Source: Nemopilema nomurai (lineage: Eukaryota; Cnidaria; Scyphozoa; Rhizostomeae; Rhizostomatidae). Taken from it: a DNA stretch of 64,000 nucleotides. The stretch's first letter is position 1. Each line of letters starts with the position of its first letter. The translations under genes and the position numbers were made by a program. Positions 11,625-26,600 of the stretch are shown piece after piece. The stretch spans positions 682,001 through 746,000 of the forward strand of contig ML133455.1 of the NCBI GenBank assembly GCA_003864495.1, given 5' to 3'. The notes beneath the pieces were generated by a model, which saw only the letters and a list, made by a program, of their open reading frames with translations, did no database searches and was not told the origin of the DNA.

Positions 11625-14600
11625 CACTTGATTACAAACAGGCACTTAAAAGGTTGATTTTGCATCGATGGAAGACAACAGCAAGAAATCATGAACAGTT
11701 TTTGGACATTTACATGCACGAGGTTAAAATTACCGAAAGTTCTCCGATAAAGACTTGGTGACTATTAAATTACAGAGATTTTAAGCGTTAGAAATTAACA
11801 AGAAAAGGAAGCGGTTCGAAGTGGGGAAATAGTTTCAACTTACTTGTCCCAAGCCAATGGCAGCTTTGCATCTGTTCTTCGAGGGTGAAAGAACCAAGTT
11901 TGCCCCCTTCCCTGAATGTAGGGTAAAACCTTCCAAATTGGACATATGGAAACAATACTTCTTGACTACAAAGCTTCTTCAGAGCACTAAAGTATTATGA
12001 GATAAATTGGTGTAACGATTATGAGGTTGGTTGGGTTCTTCTAAGGACTATAAAGTCAAGGTTAAGGCAAAAGGATTTCATACGAAGGATCATATATTAT
12101 AAAGTCCCGTATTCGGAGCTAGACGTATAGGGCTAGCGAGAGGCGTAAGCCCCGAATGAGTAGCACAAGTAGGCTCTTCTCTGGTGTTTACTGCAACAAT
12201 TCAACTGCAAGACTAACCAAAGCGAGATAAGTACATACTGGAGAAATAAGTGAAAGCTAGCTAGCAGATAACGTGAACACCACAATACACGGTGACGGAG
12301 AAAGGTATAGCCATTAAAAAAGTGTTAACCAACACAACAGGATTAAACGGGACACATGACTGTAACACGCAACTGAGACATCTCGAAGTGTCTCAAACTC
12401 AAAACCAATCATTACATTAGTTGTCATGAGAAATCAGTGAAATTAAGATACGGCAAAGTTAACTCAGGCAAATTATTAGTACGTAGTTGCTAAGCAATTG
12501 ATAGAGTATTTGTAACAGGATGATAAATGCATTTTGATTTCGGCATACTTTAGTAACCGTAGGTTGATGACTATTTAACGGCTAGACAATCATAGTTGCT
12601 ATTCCCGGAATTTCGTGTATCCTATCAACATAGATGCTATTTTCCATCTTTATTCAGTATCTTCTTCTAGGTTCAGTTCTCAGATCTTACACTTGACCCA
12701 AAAAGCTTTGTAAGAATTGACGTCTACACAACTGTCTCTGGGGGATTTCTTTCCATGAAGCAAACAGAGGATGATGCAGAAGAACTGACTTGTTGGACGT
12801 ACATGCCATTATGTCAGTTGTATGCACCTTCAACGCAGGTCTCGCGGGACTCCCGAAGATCAAACGCATCAAAACTAGGTCTGCCACCCGTTGCCATGAA
12901 TCTTGAATAACTCCTACTTTTTATCTGGTCCAGTATATGTTTTAATCAAGATTTTTTCTAATCTTGATAAGCCACTAAAATAAGCGACCTTGAATTTTAT
13001 TAGACAATCTGTTGCTTCAATTTTTATTTTGGTAAAGCAAGACGGTGTTTAGGACAATATTCTCCATTTTGTAGAGGAAGATGACGACAACGACCAGCTT
13101 AAAGTCAACACAGGAATGCATGAAATCGCCCTCTACAAACCACCAGCGATGGAGCCAAGACAAATATTGTCCGGTTTCAGGGTAAGCAAGTGGCCTTCAT
13201 CTCTGTGCCTCAGACTAGAACCATTCATATTATGCACCTATGTGTATTTGAGTTAAACAGTCTTGCGTTCCGAAATTAACAGCTTGTTTTGAGCTTCCAT
13301 TGAGACTGCGATTAATGTGTCTTCCTTTTAACTGGTACTAAATCTAAAGCAATGTTCACTTGGTTATTGCTGCAAGATTAACACTTAGCAGGGTGTTAAA
13401 ATGCACTGAAAAATTTCTGGGTCAGATGTTTGGCCAGATGTTTGGTCATTAGTAAGAATTTCGGCCAGATGTTTGTCACGGTCAAATTTTCGGTCAGATG
13501 TTTGGTCAGATGTTTGCTTGGCTGTTCGTTCAGATGCTGGGTCAAATGTTTGGCCAGATGTTTGGTCATTAGTAAGAATTTCGGCCAGATGTTTGGTCAC
13601 TGGTCAAATTTTCGGTCAGATGTTTGGTCAGATGTTTGCTTGGCTGTTCGTTCAGATGCTGGGTCAAATGTTTGGCCAGATGTTTGGTCATTAGTAAGAA
13701 TTTCGGCCAGATGTTTGGTCACTTGTCAAATGTTCGGTCAGATGTTCGGCCAGATGTTTGGTCATTAGTAAGAATTTCGGCCAAATGTTTGGTCACTGGT
13801 CAAATGTTCGGTCAGATGTTTGGTCAGATGTTTGCTTGGCTGTTCGTTCAGATGCTGGGTCATTAGTAAGAATTTCAGCCAGATGTTTGGTCACTGGTCA
13901 AATGTTCGGTTAGATGTTTGGACACTGGTCAAATGTTCAGTTAGATGGTCGGTCAGGTGGCCAGTACGTTTCAACGGGGCTAAATATTGTAACCACTAAG
14001 ACGTAGCTATTATATTTTACTGGCTACAAGTCCTTGGTGAATTGATACTTGTGCTGCGACTTTTCCCATCATGATCTTTTGATGACGAAGCTTACAAAAA
14101 AAGTTTCTTTGTCATACAAAGTTAGACTGATAGAGAGAACTTAATTTTTCATGGCCGAAATGGCAATAAGACTGTTCATATGCTAAATGGAAATAAGGTC
14201 TAGAAGATGGAAGTCTGAATGAAAATGGATGCCCTGCTATCATTAACTCTTTTCTAAGCAACGGTATAGTTTGAAGGGATGTTTTGATAGCTTCTATCTA
14301 AAAGGCTAGGAGAGTTAAGCTGCTTAGAGAACAGGTATGTACCTCGTCACAAGGCAAATGAAGCATTGTTGTGCGAGCTCGTCCTAAAAAGAATAAAGTA
14401 TTTATTTCATCTGGCCATAGAAGAGTTATTGTGGGTCGCAGGCCATCTTAATTTTTGATGTCAATAATTGATGTTAGATTTGTTATTTATAATTGTTCTT
14501 ATCGCATTGCTCTCCATCGTAGAATCCGCAGATACTTGATAAATGCGAGCGATTTGGTCCTGCCTACATCACTTTCTTCGTCTTCAATAAACAGCAGTTG

Positions 14601-17600
14601 CCCCCAGCTTTGCCATCCGACCTCGCCCTACTCTCTTACGAAGATGAGTGCCCTGAGGTATTTACAACGTGCTTTGTTTAAAAATGTTATAGGTGCGTCT
14701 TGAGAAGCACAAAAGTAAAGCTGTTGTTCTACTTTCTTGCATTTTGCCACACATGATGCAAAGTATATTTACTGGACATCAGTCTCTGTCTGAGAGATGT
14801 GACCTTGGAAAACGCAAAACAAGGTCTTTTCATTTTCCGTATTCGTTTCCATTTCCATTTCGACGAATGTTGTCTAATATGATTACCGATCAACCTCATT
14901 AGAAATAAAAGGAAGGCTCTGAATGTTTTGGAAGGGTTATTTTGGAGTAAACTAGGACACTAGCTGGATTAGAAAGCGGATAAGTTAGTACGAGGGAGTT
15001 TGCAACCATTCGTGAGGCTACAGACGGTGGCATGGCCAGAGAGCAGATCGATTCTTAAAAGGCAGAGATGAACACTTTGGAAGTTCATCTGACATGCAGA
15101 AAGAACATGAGAGGTTAAACTGCCACAACAAAACTACGTCACTATCTAAGTGGACCAATATAGCGGCGAGAAAAGGTCTGAATGGTATAAACGTCTTTGT
15201 ACGGAGACTTTGAGGGACTGGCATCAGAAGAATCCTAACTAATGTTTTGTTACACGTGAGCAGACCATATCTAACACGCTTATAGCAAATAAAGAAACGC
15301 AGACTTCCACCAGGACTCTTACTCAAACTTTGATGACTCCAGCCGTTTATCGCACGAATAATCTTTAGGCATTATCATGAGGTTGCTCAATAAAATTTTC
15401 TGGTCTAGACCCATTCAAAAGGGATTGAGTCGTGCTGATACAATCTTCCTCTCCTCTCTGCCTATTTACACTCTGTCTTGTTTATGCTTACTTATTTGTT
15501 GGCTGAAAGGGGCACCATTTTTTCCTAACATATATCTATTTTGTGCTTGAGTTTCTTGAAAACCTCAAATCTCCCAAAATTGTAGCCACTGCTTTTTGTG
15601 CCATGTACGTATATGCTTTCATCTTCTATCCAGCCTCTCAAGGAAACAGGAGTTAGTTCATGACCATTTATTCTAAGCCAATTATCTTTTCAGGGTGCCT
15701 GGGTACTGGGTGAACGTAAAGAACCACCGAAATTACCATATAAAAATGGTGACGGATTTGATTTGTACATTGATGCTGGAAAATTCTTTCCTGACAAGTG
15801 TGCGTTTGTTAAGGTAATTGACTATGTAAGCTTTGAACAACGACAGCCCTTAATAAATCCAAAGTTGGGATTCTACTGTAAATTTTGGTGTGGTCAGTTC
15901 TGTCTGTTTGACATACAGAGATGCTGATTTTTTTCCTAGAGACAACTGTTGCGTTAATGCTAATCAAAGTTGCCGGGGGAGGGAATTTGTTAGAGTTCCA
16001 TTTTGAGCCCAGAAATTACCAAACTGTACCACACGTGGGCCACTAAGAGAAAACTTCCATTATGATCTGTTATAACGAAGCTAGCCATACCGAAAGGGGC
16101 TGGGATAGACCAAGGCCCTCTTTCCAAGCTATCCCAAATCTTCCGAGGTTAATTTTTCGCCCATTCGACAGGTCTTATGCCAGCTGTTTGACAACAAGTA
16201 CACGAAACTCCAGGATGAGTACGACACTGATATTGACCTCGACCTGAATCCACAAAACCCCGTATTCGATCTCAAGTTCGAATTCAGAGAGTTCAGTTAT
16301 CCACCGACCACGACGCTGCTCTTTAAAGTACGCTGATCTTCAATTCATCGTTTTAATGATTCTTTGCATGTGATACTTTTTCTATCAAAATAAGATAGTT
16401 TAAACATTATCAATTTCTAGTGATCTTCGTTTCTTTCATTTTGTGGTTAGGACACTCTGCACATTACGATCGCCCTAGCTCAACGGGGCAGTGTCTTGAA
16501 ATATTTCTAGATTTATAATTTGTGATGCCGTAATACTATTCTACATATAATATGATACTGATGCTCAATCTTTCTCCCCAAGGTTTTTATCATTGACTCA
16601 GTTACTAGGCAGGGATATCGACTTGGAGTTGCTATTCTGCCTTTGTTTGTCAAGTCTGGCACCTACGACAGGGCAGATGACCAAGACCCAAAGGTTGGTT
16701 CTCTACCGCCCACTCCTCAAATCTCCAAGTTTCTCATGCAACTAGCAATCACGTTTCTCTGTATAGCAGATATTAATACGAAGAAAAGGGATTTTTACAA
16801 TGCTAAGTGTTCGAAGCATGGTTTTCCCTTATCTGAAAGCTTCGACAAGATTGGCAGTTTTATCGAAACCCTGATATTTGTCTATGTATTGGGCATAGCG
16901 ATTTCATTACATTTATGTGAAAGCATTATGATGTTCTTCTTTTCTGCATCATTCACCAACTTCTTAATTCCTTTGATCATATTAACTTAAATGTTTGCCT
17001 TTCATTCTAGTTTTGCTTAAATAAGGGCGCTTTCCAATTGAAACTTTATAATGAACTCAAAAATTTGGACCGACTAACAAGAAATTCTGTGGAAAGGTTT
17101 GTCTAAATCTCTCCTCTGTAGGGCCTCTGGCACGCTCTTAAAAGTAACATTAGCTTTTTTTTACTTTGAAATGCCCGTTGTCACATATATTATCCTCATT
17201 CTTTCTTAAAAAGTGGGACAGTTTTTGCTGTACGTGCCTACACATCATGATGTTTAAGTTGAGTGTTAAATTAACCTGAATTCGGCTAATTTTAAATGAA
17301 TGAATCAATTAATTAGTTGATTGACAGTTAATGATCTATTAGCCAATGATTTACGAATTGAATAGTTAATTAGTTAATTAATTAATTTGATTGATTTCCT
17401 GATTGGTAAACAAATCGTGAGCGATTTGAAGATAGGCGTGGTGATGGGCTTGTGTTAACTTTTTCGCTAATAATCGTTCATCATTCTGACTTGCCGGTTT
17501 TAATTTGTCAATACGAATTCATTTCCCCAATTAATTGTCTTTTTTTCAGCCCCGTCCCGTGTGCTTCATTGCTAATCCGGGTTCTACCGGCTCCTTGCTT

Positions 17601-20600
17601 TCCGGACGGGCAGCCAAAGCAGGTATGTCAATCCGGCTTCGTTCCGGGCGGGTGTTTTTTCAGCATGTAGACCATCGGAAAACATTCTCGCAAGCTCATG
17701 TCCACCAGACGATAATACTTTGATAGCACGAACTCATGCCTCTCATAGTCTTGCTTAAAAGTTCCAGTGGGCAAATTATGTTGTTTGCATATTGGCATGT
17801 CAACAAAAATCAAGGATGGCCCTACCTTAAAAACTAGTGGGAGAAAAATTCACCGAGGTGATCAGTTTATCGCAATGCTTTGACATCACGCGCAGTTTTG
17901 TGTTGCTTAGCTGTACACTGCACACAGGGTATTCGACAACATGACCATGGGTCCCTGAACACTTCCACTGACGGTCGATTGACACGAATTCATTTGCAGC
18001 TGACACCCTCTCTGTTTTCGTAGGCAAGTGACTTCTTGGAGGATCAATGGGAAAGCGAAGGACTGCTCGTAGCGAAGCCAAAGTATTCCGAAGGTAGAAC
18101 AGCGAATATCTTGATATTAATATTATGAGAGCTCTAGGCACCCCTGATTTACCCCCGGTGAAATTTATGAAAGTTATGATGGTTATACGATGGATAGGCT
18201 CATTGCTGTAGTTTTTGTTGAGTTATAAAAGCGTGCACATTCGATACTCGCGTCAGGCCTAATTGTGTTGCCCCAAGTGCCATTAAAATACCACAAAGTT
18301 TGGCAGTAAGGAAGGATTGTAAAGAAGGATTTCGAACATTGCCGCGTGCATGTCACAATATAATCGATCAATCCGATGCTGCATGGCTGCCTATCTTGTA
18401 GGCAGTCCGAGAAATGTGCAACCCAATGCACTCTCTAATATCATATTGGTTTGCGATAGCAATTGAAATTTTAAAATCCGAGGGATCACAGGCTCTTTAG
18501 CTTCATTTCAGACCTTCAAACAAAGCAATATGCACATCGCAACAGTTGTGTTTCTGTGTCTTTAACTTTGTGTTTACATTGATTACATCTATTGTTTTTT
18601 GTAGATTGGGTTTAAGTATAATTCAACTTGATTTTGACAAACTTCAAGTGTGTTATTGGAGGAAAGTTTTTGTTGCCTCCTTTAAAGCCTGTTTGTTTTC
18701 TACATTTGTTCGAATCATTCAATTGTCACAATTTGAAAGGCAATGTGTAATTTCTATTCTACTGGTATTGACGTTTTGTATTGAAATTCTCTCTTAGGGG
18801 CTTATGACACAAAGGAATGCAGGCCTAGTGTTTCTGAATGCCGTTTGTACCATTCATACCTTACGAACAAGCCAACGACGACAAGAGAGGTTATGAAGCT
18901 TATTACGGAGGGGAAGAAGTCCAGGAGTGACCAAGGCCTAATCGATACCATCAAGGTAGAGTAATTCCGTTTGGTTTTAGCTTCTTGCTTCCCAGTCTTT
19001 GGCTTTGAAAAGCAACATACAGTAAACACCCGCGTATAAGAACCTGTAAATTAAGAACCTACAGGCTGAAGTTATGAAATTAGACCTCCATTTTATAAGA
19101 ACCTACCCAGCCTGGAATCTAAAATAGGCTCTTTTTTGTAGAGAATTACCGAATTAGATTAATCTTTGATATGGAACGTTCAAGCCATTATGTTTCAAAA
19201 CAATAACTAACTGACTGACTAACTAACTGTTAATTATTCTACTTAAATTGACGTATTTTGTAAACTCCTTTTCTTAGCTTTCTCAATACCTTTCGTATTT
19301 AGAAGGGGTTCCCACTGATATGTTTGCAATCTACTGGAATTTCAAGACCTTTACCACCTCCTCTGTTATATCTGTTGCCAATACATTCAGCTTCATAGTC
19401 AGCAAAGAAAGCATTGAATATTCCAGTTAATTCAATTAGTATACAAAAACATTTCTAAGCATGTTTTTTAGTTATTTTGCTTTAAACAGTATGTCAAGGA
19501 TACCATTTTGAAATGTTTAAAAAGTTCTGTTTCCACAGAAGATTTTCTGTTATGCATAAAACTTTGTGAACTGATTAGCTGACAGTAAATAATAGGCTTA
19601 AAGGTTGGATCGGGATGATAAAGTTGATGGAAGCCCTGAATAAGATAAGAACCAATTTAAGAACCTAAACAGCCTAGTTTTCCACTAAACACCCAATATA
19701 TAAGAACCTTTTCAGGCTGACTTTCAAAATTGTAGGTTCTTATACGCGGGTATTTACTATATACGAAAAATCTCCACTTGGACCAACTAAGGTAGGGAAG
19801 TACTTGCAACTCTATAAGTAACTGCATAAAGAAAAAGGCTCCGTTCAATTAATGATCAGAGTCAGGAAAACATTACGGTTGCACGGTCACTGACCAGAGG
19901 AAGATCTTTGAAAAACAATCGAAGCCCACCAGACACACCTAAGCCACGCCCATTTTCTATTGCTCTTTGAGGAAGGTTTGCCTTCTACGATGTTTTTGTC
20001 TGGAGGAAGTTTAACAACTTTTCTGGAGTCTGTCAATCACCTTTTCATTACTACTGCATTTTGTATAGGGAACATGAAATGTTGAAAACGCTGAAAAAAG
20101 ATAATTAGATGTCAGGGTTCCACAAAACGTAGAGAAAAGATTTTTCATCTCCGTGCGTTCACCTTGTCGAGTAGCTTCTTTTAAAAACGTTCCAAAGGGG
20201 TCAGCGAGCAGATTTGCTTACTATTGCATTATTCTTTGCCATCTATGCCATTCATTCTCCACGTAGAATGGGGGAGTGGGGAGGACTTTGGCCTATTGCG
20301 TTCACTTACAGCTGCCATTGACAAAGGCAGAGGAAAGATATTTGCTTCATGGTTTTGAAAGGTTGTATTATTTCTTTTAGTTAGTCCTTGAAATATCCAG
20401 CTTTTCGTCCTCTTTGAACATTTCAATTGTGCTTCAGCTTCGTCGCTGTCTACCAAAGTGTCTCAAACTCATGCCAATGCCCTATGAAAAGGTGTTAATA
20501 TACCTTTATACTATACCTAAATATGTAATACACCTAAACACTGACCCGAACCAACTATTTTGACTCTTGCCTAATGTTTTTTTTGCATTATTGCTGGTTA

Positions 20601-23600
20601 GAAAAGCATTTAAGCCCGATTACTGCCTATGAAAATGAATCCTAGACTGAATAAATCTGTTTTTGATTTTCCCATTTGTCACTCGAATACGTTATCATTT
20701 GAAATCGGAGTCATTCAATTGATGAAAACGGATTGATGAAAACGAGGCCATTTTTTGTAAAGATTAGAATACAGCAACTTATTACCGAAAAATTCAATCA
20801 TTTTCTTACGAAAACAGCTTTCTTCAGTGCGCTAGTAGGCGCCGGGCCAATACCTTTGAGTCACTTTTCTGAAAGAGGAGTGTTTTGGCTTTATCAATGC
20901 TGCTGATGTTGATATTGTCTCCGCGGTGCAAAACGATGAGATTTGTGTCTGTGGAGGAAGCGGGGAGGCTCTATCTCTCTCGGTTAGTCAATAGCGAATT
21001 TCGTCTCGAGTACACAAACATGTCTTCCTGCATGTAGAAATAAAAGGCCTTCTTCCCATGCCCATATTTGAACGAAGGAATGAAAAACGCTTTTTGGTCC
21101 AAGCTTTTCAGAGTTTGTCTCTTGCTCACCTAGAAATCTATTCGGTTCATTATTCGCTATGTACCTAGAATTGAATCTGCTTTCCTGATATTTTTTGTCT
21201 TTTAAGATTCGAATGTTGTCTTACTATAAATTGCTGCATGTGTCCATTCGCTTGAAAAACATGCAACGTTGCGAAATATGGCCTCAGCATGCCAGCTAGA
21301 TTGTTCCTGGCCGGGTCTTTTCGCCAATTTACGTGCCAAAACAGCATCACGTGTGGCCTTTTGAAATCTGCATTGCACGACCACTACGACACTGCTTTGT
21401 AAACATTTTAGCTATTTTGGGAGCATAGGTTCCAATTCTTTGATTGGCTGAGCCACCAAAATTCTGCAAACCCCGTTAGCCAATCAGAATTCAAGAATAT
21501 GACAGAATTAGGCCTATTGTTGGACGTTTTAACCAAATGAAAATAAAATGTGCATCATTCACCGAAATTACATTCTCTGGGTAAAATAATTTTCTGGTTA
21601 ACGGAAAAAGATCCCAAAGGATGCCCGATCAAAGAGAATGTAAGAAATGAAATAATTCACACAGAAAAGTAATTTTTCGAAAATGTTGCATATTTCATTT
21701 TCCCGCCATTTTCGTCGTTGACGAATTGCGTCAGCTTTTACTCGACCGTAGCAGTGAAACCAGTGGAGATGAGCTTCTCGTCGATTTTCAAGCCTTTTAA
21801 ATGTATATACAAAGAGCCTGAGGACAAAGAAATTGTATAATTGCAGTTATTTTGAGATAAAGATAGGCCGCATTTTCTCTCAGTGGAATTTAGCGATTTT
21901 TCTGTCAGTAACACAATCATCAATGCCAACAAGAAAAGATTATAACATTGGCTTGTAAAGGTAAGCTCATATTTGCTAATAACGTGGATAAAACAATTTT
22001 CAAGGCGTAAAAACTGTAATTGTTATGTTCTCCATCCCCACTAATAACTATAGGGGTTTGAAAGGGAAAATTTAAAGCCTTCGTATCTAGCGGTCGCGGA
22101 AAAGTTTTTACTGAGTGCAACGGCAGTCTTTTTTGCAAATTTATCAAGGATTAAATTTTTTAAAAAGAAAATTAAGATCTTTCAGCACATTTTACACGTT
22201 TATTTGTTTGTGGGTAGTGGTAAAACGTCCAAAAATAGGCCTAAATCTACGTTTGTTGTCATATTCTTGAACTCTGATTGGCTAATGGGGTTTGCAGAAT
22301 TTTGGTCGCTCAGCCAATCAAAGATTTGCGGCCTATGCTCATTTTGAGTGTCTTACCTACGGTACTCCAATTTTCGTGTTCAGTAGGGTTTTCTCAAAGT
22401 TGTTTTTGAAGATTTTTTGCTGAAAGATTTTTCCATCTAGGAAGGTTTCCATCATTTGTAACATGCTATTTGTAAATGGACTTTCGATATCAAGGTATAT
22501 GAAGTGTTATCAAGCTAATGACCAAGATCAATCATTACCTTTCTGCATTGCTTTCTGCTACACCAGAGCATGTTTTCATGCAAATGTGTTTGTAGAGAAA
22601 AATCGGTCGTTGATGTCCATGCCAAATCCGGCAACCATGTATGTTTAGAACTCGTTCCCCAAACAAATTCATTAACTGTACTGTTCTTGGGAGTTGGTAA
22701 ATGTTCGTAAAAACATTGTTCTGGTAAATTAGATTTTTGGTAAGTCAGAGGGAGCATTTCCCCAAACCAAAAAGGCTTTTTTCATAGTGAATCTCAATGT
22801 TTTGCCACGCTGTTACAGCCTACAATGCTTTTTGTTTCATTTGAAGAATGAATTCTCTGAATACATTCTGCACTTCATGCTCCTTTTCATACAAGGCTGC
22901 AAAATATATCCCAGTTCATATCAAAGTATACCGAAGTTTGTTTCAGTTGATTCTGCAGTGTATTGCGATACGTTGCCACTCTTCCATGCCAATTGGTCCG
23001 ATCATCCCACTGAGACATTTCTACAGAATGTTCAGTCAAAGATGTTGCAAACATAGCTATTTTCTTCACCTTTACGAAGTCTCATTTTATGCAATGTCTC
23101 ATTTTATCTAATCATGGCCTCATTGCTGTCTTTATCGGCTAATGAGTTGAGTTCCTTTGCCTTTTGCTCTTTAGAATTTGCTGAAGAACAGTCAGAATTG
23201 TCCAAAGGCGGACCTGATGCACTTAACCAGGTATAGCAGCATGCAAGGGGTTGTCGTATCTGTGGACAGCGCTCAGAATTTACCATGGGCTGGATTTACC
23301 TTCGCTACATACTGCTTCTCGCCGCCAGCATCTTTCTACAAGGTATTGATTGTGCATGTACGAATGCGACTAACTGAAATGCTTTCCCTTGTGTTCTCAT
23401 AGCCATAGCCTTTTTGGAATTTTCGATCCAATGCTTCTAAAGAATACTTTTGATGATTTGGCAAAAGCGTGTGCTACCCCCGCAATCCTTTCATTTTCTA
23501 AAATTCTTGTTGCCAAAGTAACAAATGACATTATGCAGATATTGCAGAGGTACACAATTTTTTTAAGAATAAAGTCTATAAGAATATTGAGGCTCAAATT

Positions 23601-26600
23601 GCTTAGATTTAAGAATAATTTAAGAATTACCCCAGGCTCAACCTCCATCAAGAATAAAATTTCTCCTTTATTTGAGTTTTCTCCCAAAGCAAAACAACTA
23701 TCACTTTGACGCTATATATACATAAATTTAGTCTTTTTGAATGCTTTTCTATCTTGTAGTTTTGATTACCTATTCTGTTAATCATTCAACTCCACTATGA
23801 CAATCCTTCACCTCAAATTTGATAACGTCCGTTGTAGGGTAAGTTGGACGACCCTGCTGTCCTGGTGACGAAACTTGACTTGGATGGATGCATCCGCCTT
23901 CCAAAATGGGCAGATGGACTCAAGGTATCTGGCAGGATTTACATTGTTAACAAGAAGGCTCTGTCCTGCAAACAGTGTTGCATCTAAGGCCCTTTATCTC
24001 CTTTTCCAGCCATTGTTGGACTTCTCCAGTACAAATTCGTAGAATAAATAAGTCGACCCCTTTACCCCAAAAGAATAGCACCTTGCAAAGCACCCCCATA
24101 GAACCGAATACGTTAAAGTGCCAAGAATCTATGACAGAAATTTCAACGCTGTCTCGAAGGGGAAAGGGGTGACCAGTGCAAGGGTTGAAATACCAAAAGT
24201 TTTGGTTTTTGCTTCACTTTGTGAACAGGCTGGACACGCGTCGAGTCGTTATGAGAACGTCGCAATTGACACTGTTGACGCAAGGGTACACATCCCCATC
24301 TTAATCCATAGCAGTATCTCGGATTAACGTGAAAGATTAAAGTTTACGACTGCGTGTGTACATAAATAGCCAGAACCATCGTTTGTGAGGTTTGAGATAC
24401 TGTCAACAGTGAGTTATATCTGCAGGATTCAAAGAAACGCACTTGGCCCCTGTAAACGAGGATTGAGAAGTGAAACTGTATTTGTCTCTGGTGGTAGATG
24501 ACGCCTTTGCCTTGCATCGACTCTGCTTCGTCATGATAATGAGGCTTTTCGCATGTTCAAGTGAATGTGCAGACAAGCACTATAAATACGGTCCGTGTAC
24601 ACAAACAATGCAACGCTAATACATTCATTTCTTTTATGAAAAAATTGTTATAAGAAACAGTAGGCTCAATTTTTCGAAAGTTAAGAAACAACCCTAACCA
24701 AGTTAACTAAGCTAAGAACCTTTCATAGTTTGGATTTTTAATTTTCCGAGATGACAATCGAAACTGCCTTTTCAGTGAATGTCGCTTTATATTCACCACT
24801 ACACTTGACATGCATTTGTGTCAAGCAGGGTTGTCTAAAGACTTAATCGTTTATCATTCCCGAATATTACATTATTTTATCTCAGAGTGTGAGTAAACTA
24901 TTTACTTTGCCTTGGAAGCATGTCGTTGAAATTCAGAAACCAAGTTGACAAATTCTTGATTTCTAGGTCTTTCCACGAAGGCGGTCTCATTCTAATCTGG
25001 TCGTGATTGTCCATCTTTACGAGATGGTGTTGTCACAAAAAAACAATCAAATCGAATTTACATTCGGTGCTCAGGTATTTCCCGTTCATACTTCATCATT
25101 GTATCTTGGAACTGTTTGTGTACACAGATACACGCACGTTTTTATCAGAAACGCCTATAATCAATAGTGCATCCCAGATGCGCAATTCGTTCTTTTGGAG
25201 TGTGGTTAAATTTCTCCGCTCTTACACCAGTCCGTTTTATGTGTTGTTCCCTCGGTCACTTCTAAAAGTTTTTGGTGGATTTTGGTGACAAAAAGCTTCT
25301 ATCAGCAAATGTTTCTTTCGATGATATGCTTTGCTGAATAAGTATTTCAATTAACACATCTAATTTGTTTATCACTGAAGAAAATTTCCGTTAACATTAC
25401 TTTAAAACGTAACTAATTATTGTGTCTTTAAAACGCGTTAGAAACCTATCAACCAGAGTATTTGGAAATGCGTAAGGAGCTCAGGGAACTGTAGTGGATT
25501 GGACGTCGAGATTTTAGACATGGCCTACTAGCCCAGATCCCTGTTTCATCCCAACCTTTTTTGCAGCCGCGGACCACTTTGCATATCGAGCAAAACACTA
25601 TTTCAAATTACAAACATTTGTATTTTCGACTCTTCTCTTTTTGGTCGTGTATCATATTTGATGGCTAATCGCGATAACCGTGTTGACGTTTTGTCGCGTT
25701 AAAAGTCTTAATCGTTGACGATTAAGTCATCGCATTAGCAATTCGGTAAGGGCACATTTTGGGCCAAGTAATGAGTGGTATCTCGATTAAAGCTTCGTGG
25801 ATTGAAGCATCACTCGAGTTGTTGACGTTTATCGCGATAGTTGCCCAGCAAAGACCTGGGTTGATTGGCTCTCGTGAATTGCAGACTTTGCCATGCTGGG
25901 TACTCTTTTGCCAAGTTTGTTTGTTGAACTTCCATTTGATATTGGAAGGCAAGTTAGCTCACGTCAGGTGTCGTGGATGGCTCGAGTTTTCATGATGTTT
26001 GTTGAGTTGGAATGCTTCCTCGGTATGCGATCTCGCTGTGCATTTTGTCACGAGATGGCAATGGGAGAAAACAACAAAACGACACATCCCCAAAACGAGG
26101 TTATTGTTCTGGTAATAGCTGTTTAGTGCAATCGGTGCAGTGCCCACATAGGATATGTTCCCTCTTGCCTGCACCTTTCATAAGACAAGCTTCAAAATTC
26201 CTTCTTTATCATTCGAAATATAGCGATTTGGTTATTTGAGATTTTCAAGGAATCGTGATTTGATTTGAGTTTATCGTTGACTCTGTAAATGCCTTGGGGG
26301 CGGGGTGGAGCTCCTTTTGGGTTTATTGGGGGCGGGGTGGAGCTCCTTTTGGGTTTATTGGGGGCGGGGTGGAGCTCCTTTTGGGTTTATTTTCACCAAC
26401 GGCAAGTAGCATCCCTTGCTTCTCACACATCCCATCTTTAATCTAGGCTATGCATCTCAGTCGTTTAGCTTCGGTTTCGTTTTCTTCGTGCTCCTGTTTT
26501 GTTCTGCAGCACTGCTTGTTTATGCTGTTTCTTTTCGACTCGATCCTGAGCCTCTTACTTGAAATTTCCGCGACCTGACGTTAACATGGGCTTGGTGCAA

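Noticed and set aside
13385..13866. Five overlapping open frames on both strands
   Set aside because: They are by-products of the stop-free minisatellite; peptides are pure QMFGQ or RTSDQ-type repeats.
15018..15326. Minus-strand frame of 102 codons in a C2-gene intron
   Set aside because: No recognisable domain, no promoter or splice context.
23175..23230. Short exon ending at the internal CAG|GTATAG
   Set aside because: Reading through to 23342 keeps the frame and adds a C2-like block ending at a good donor, so the longer exon is preferred.
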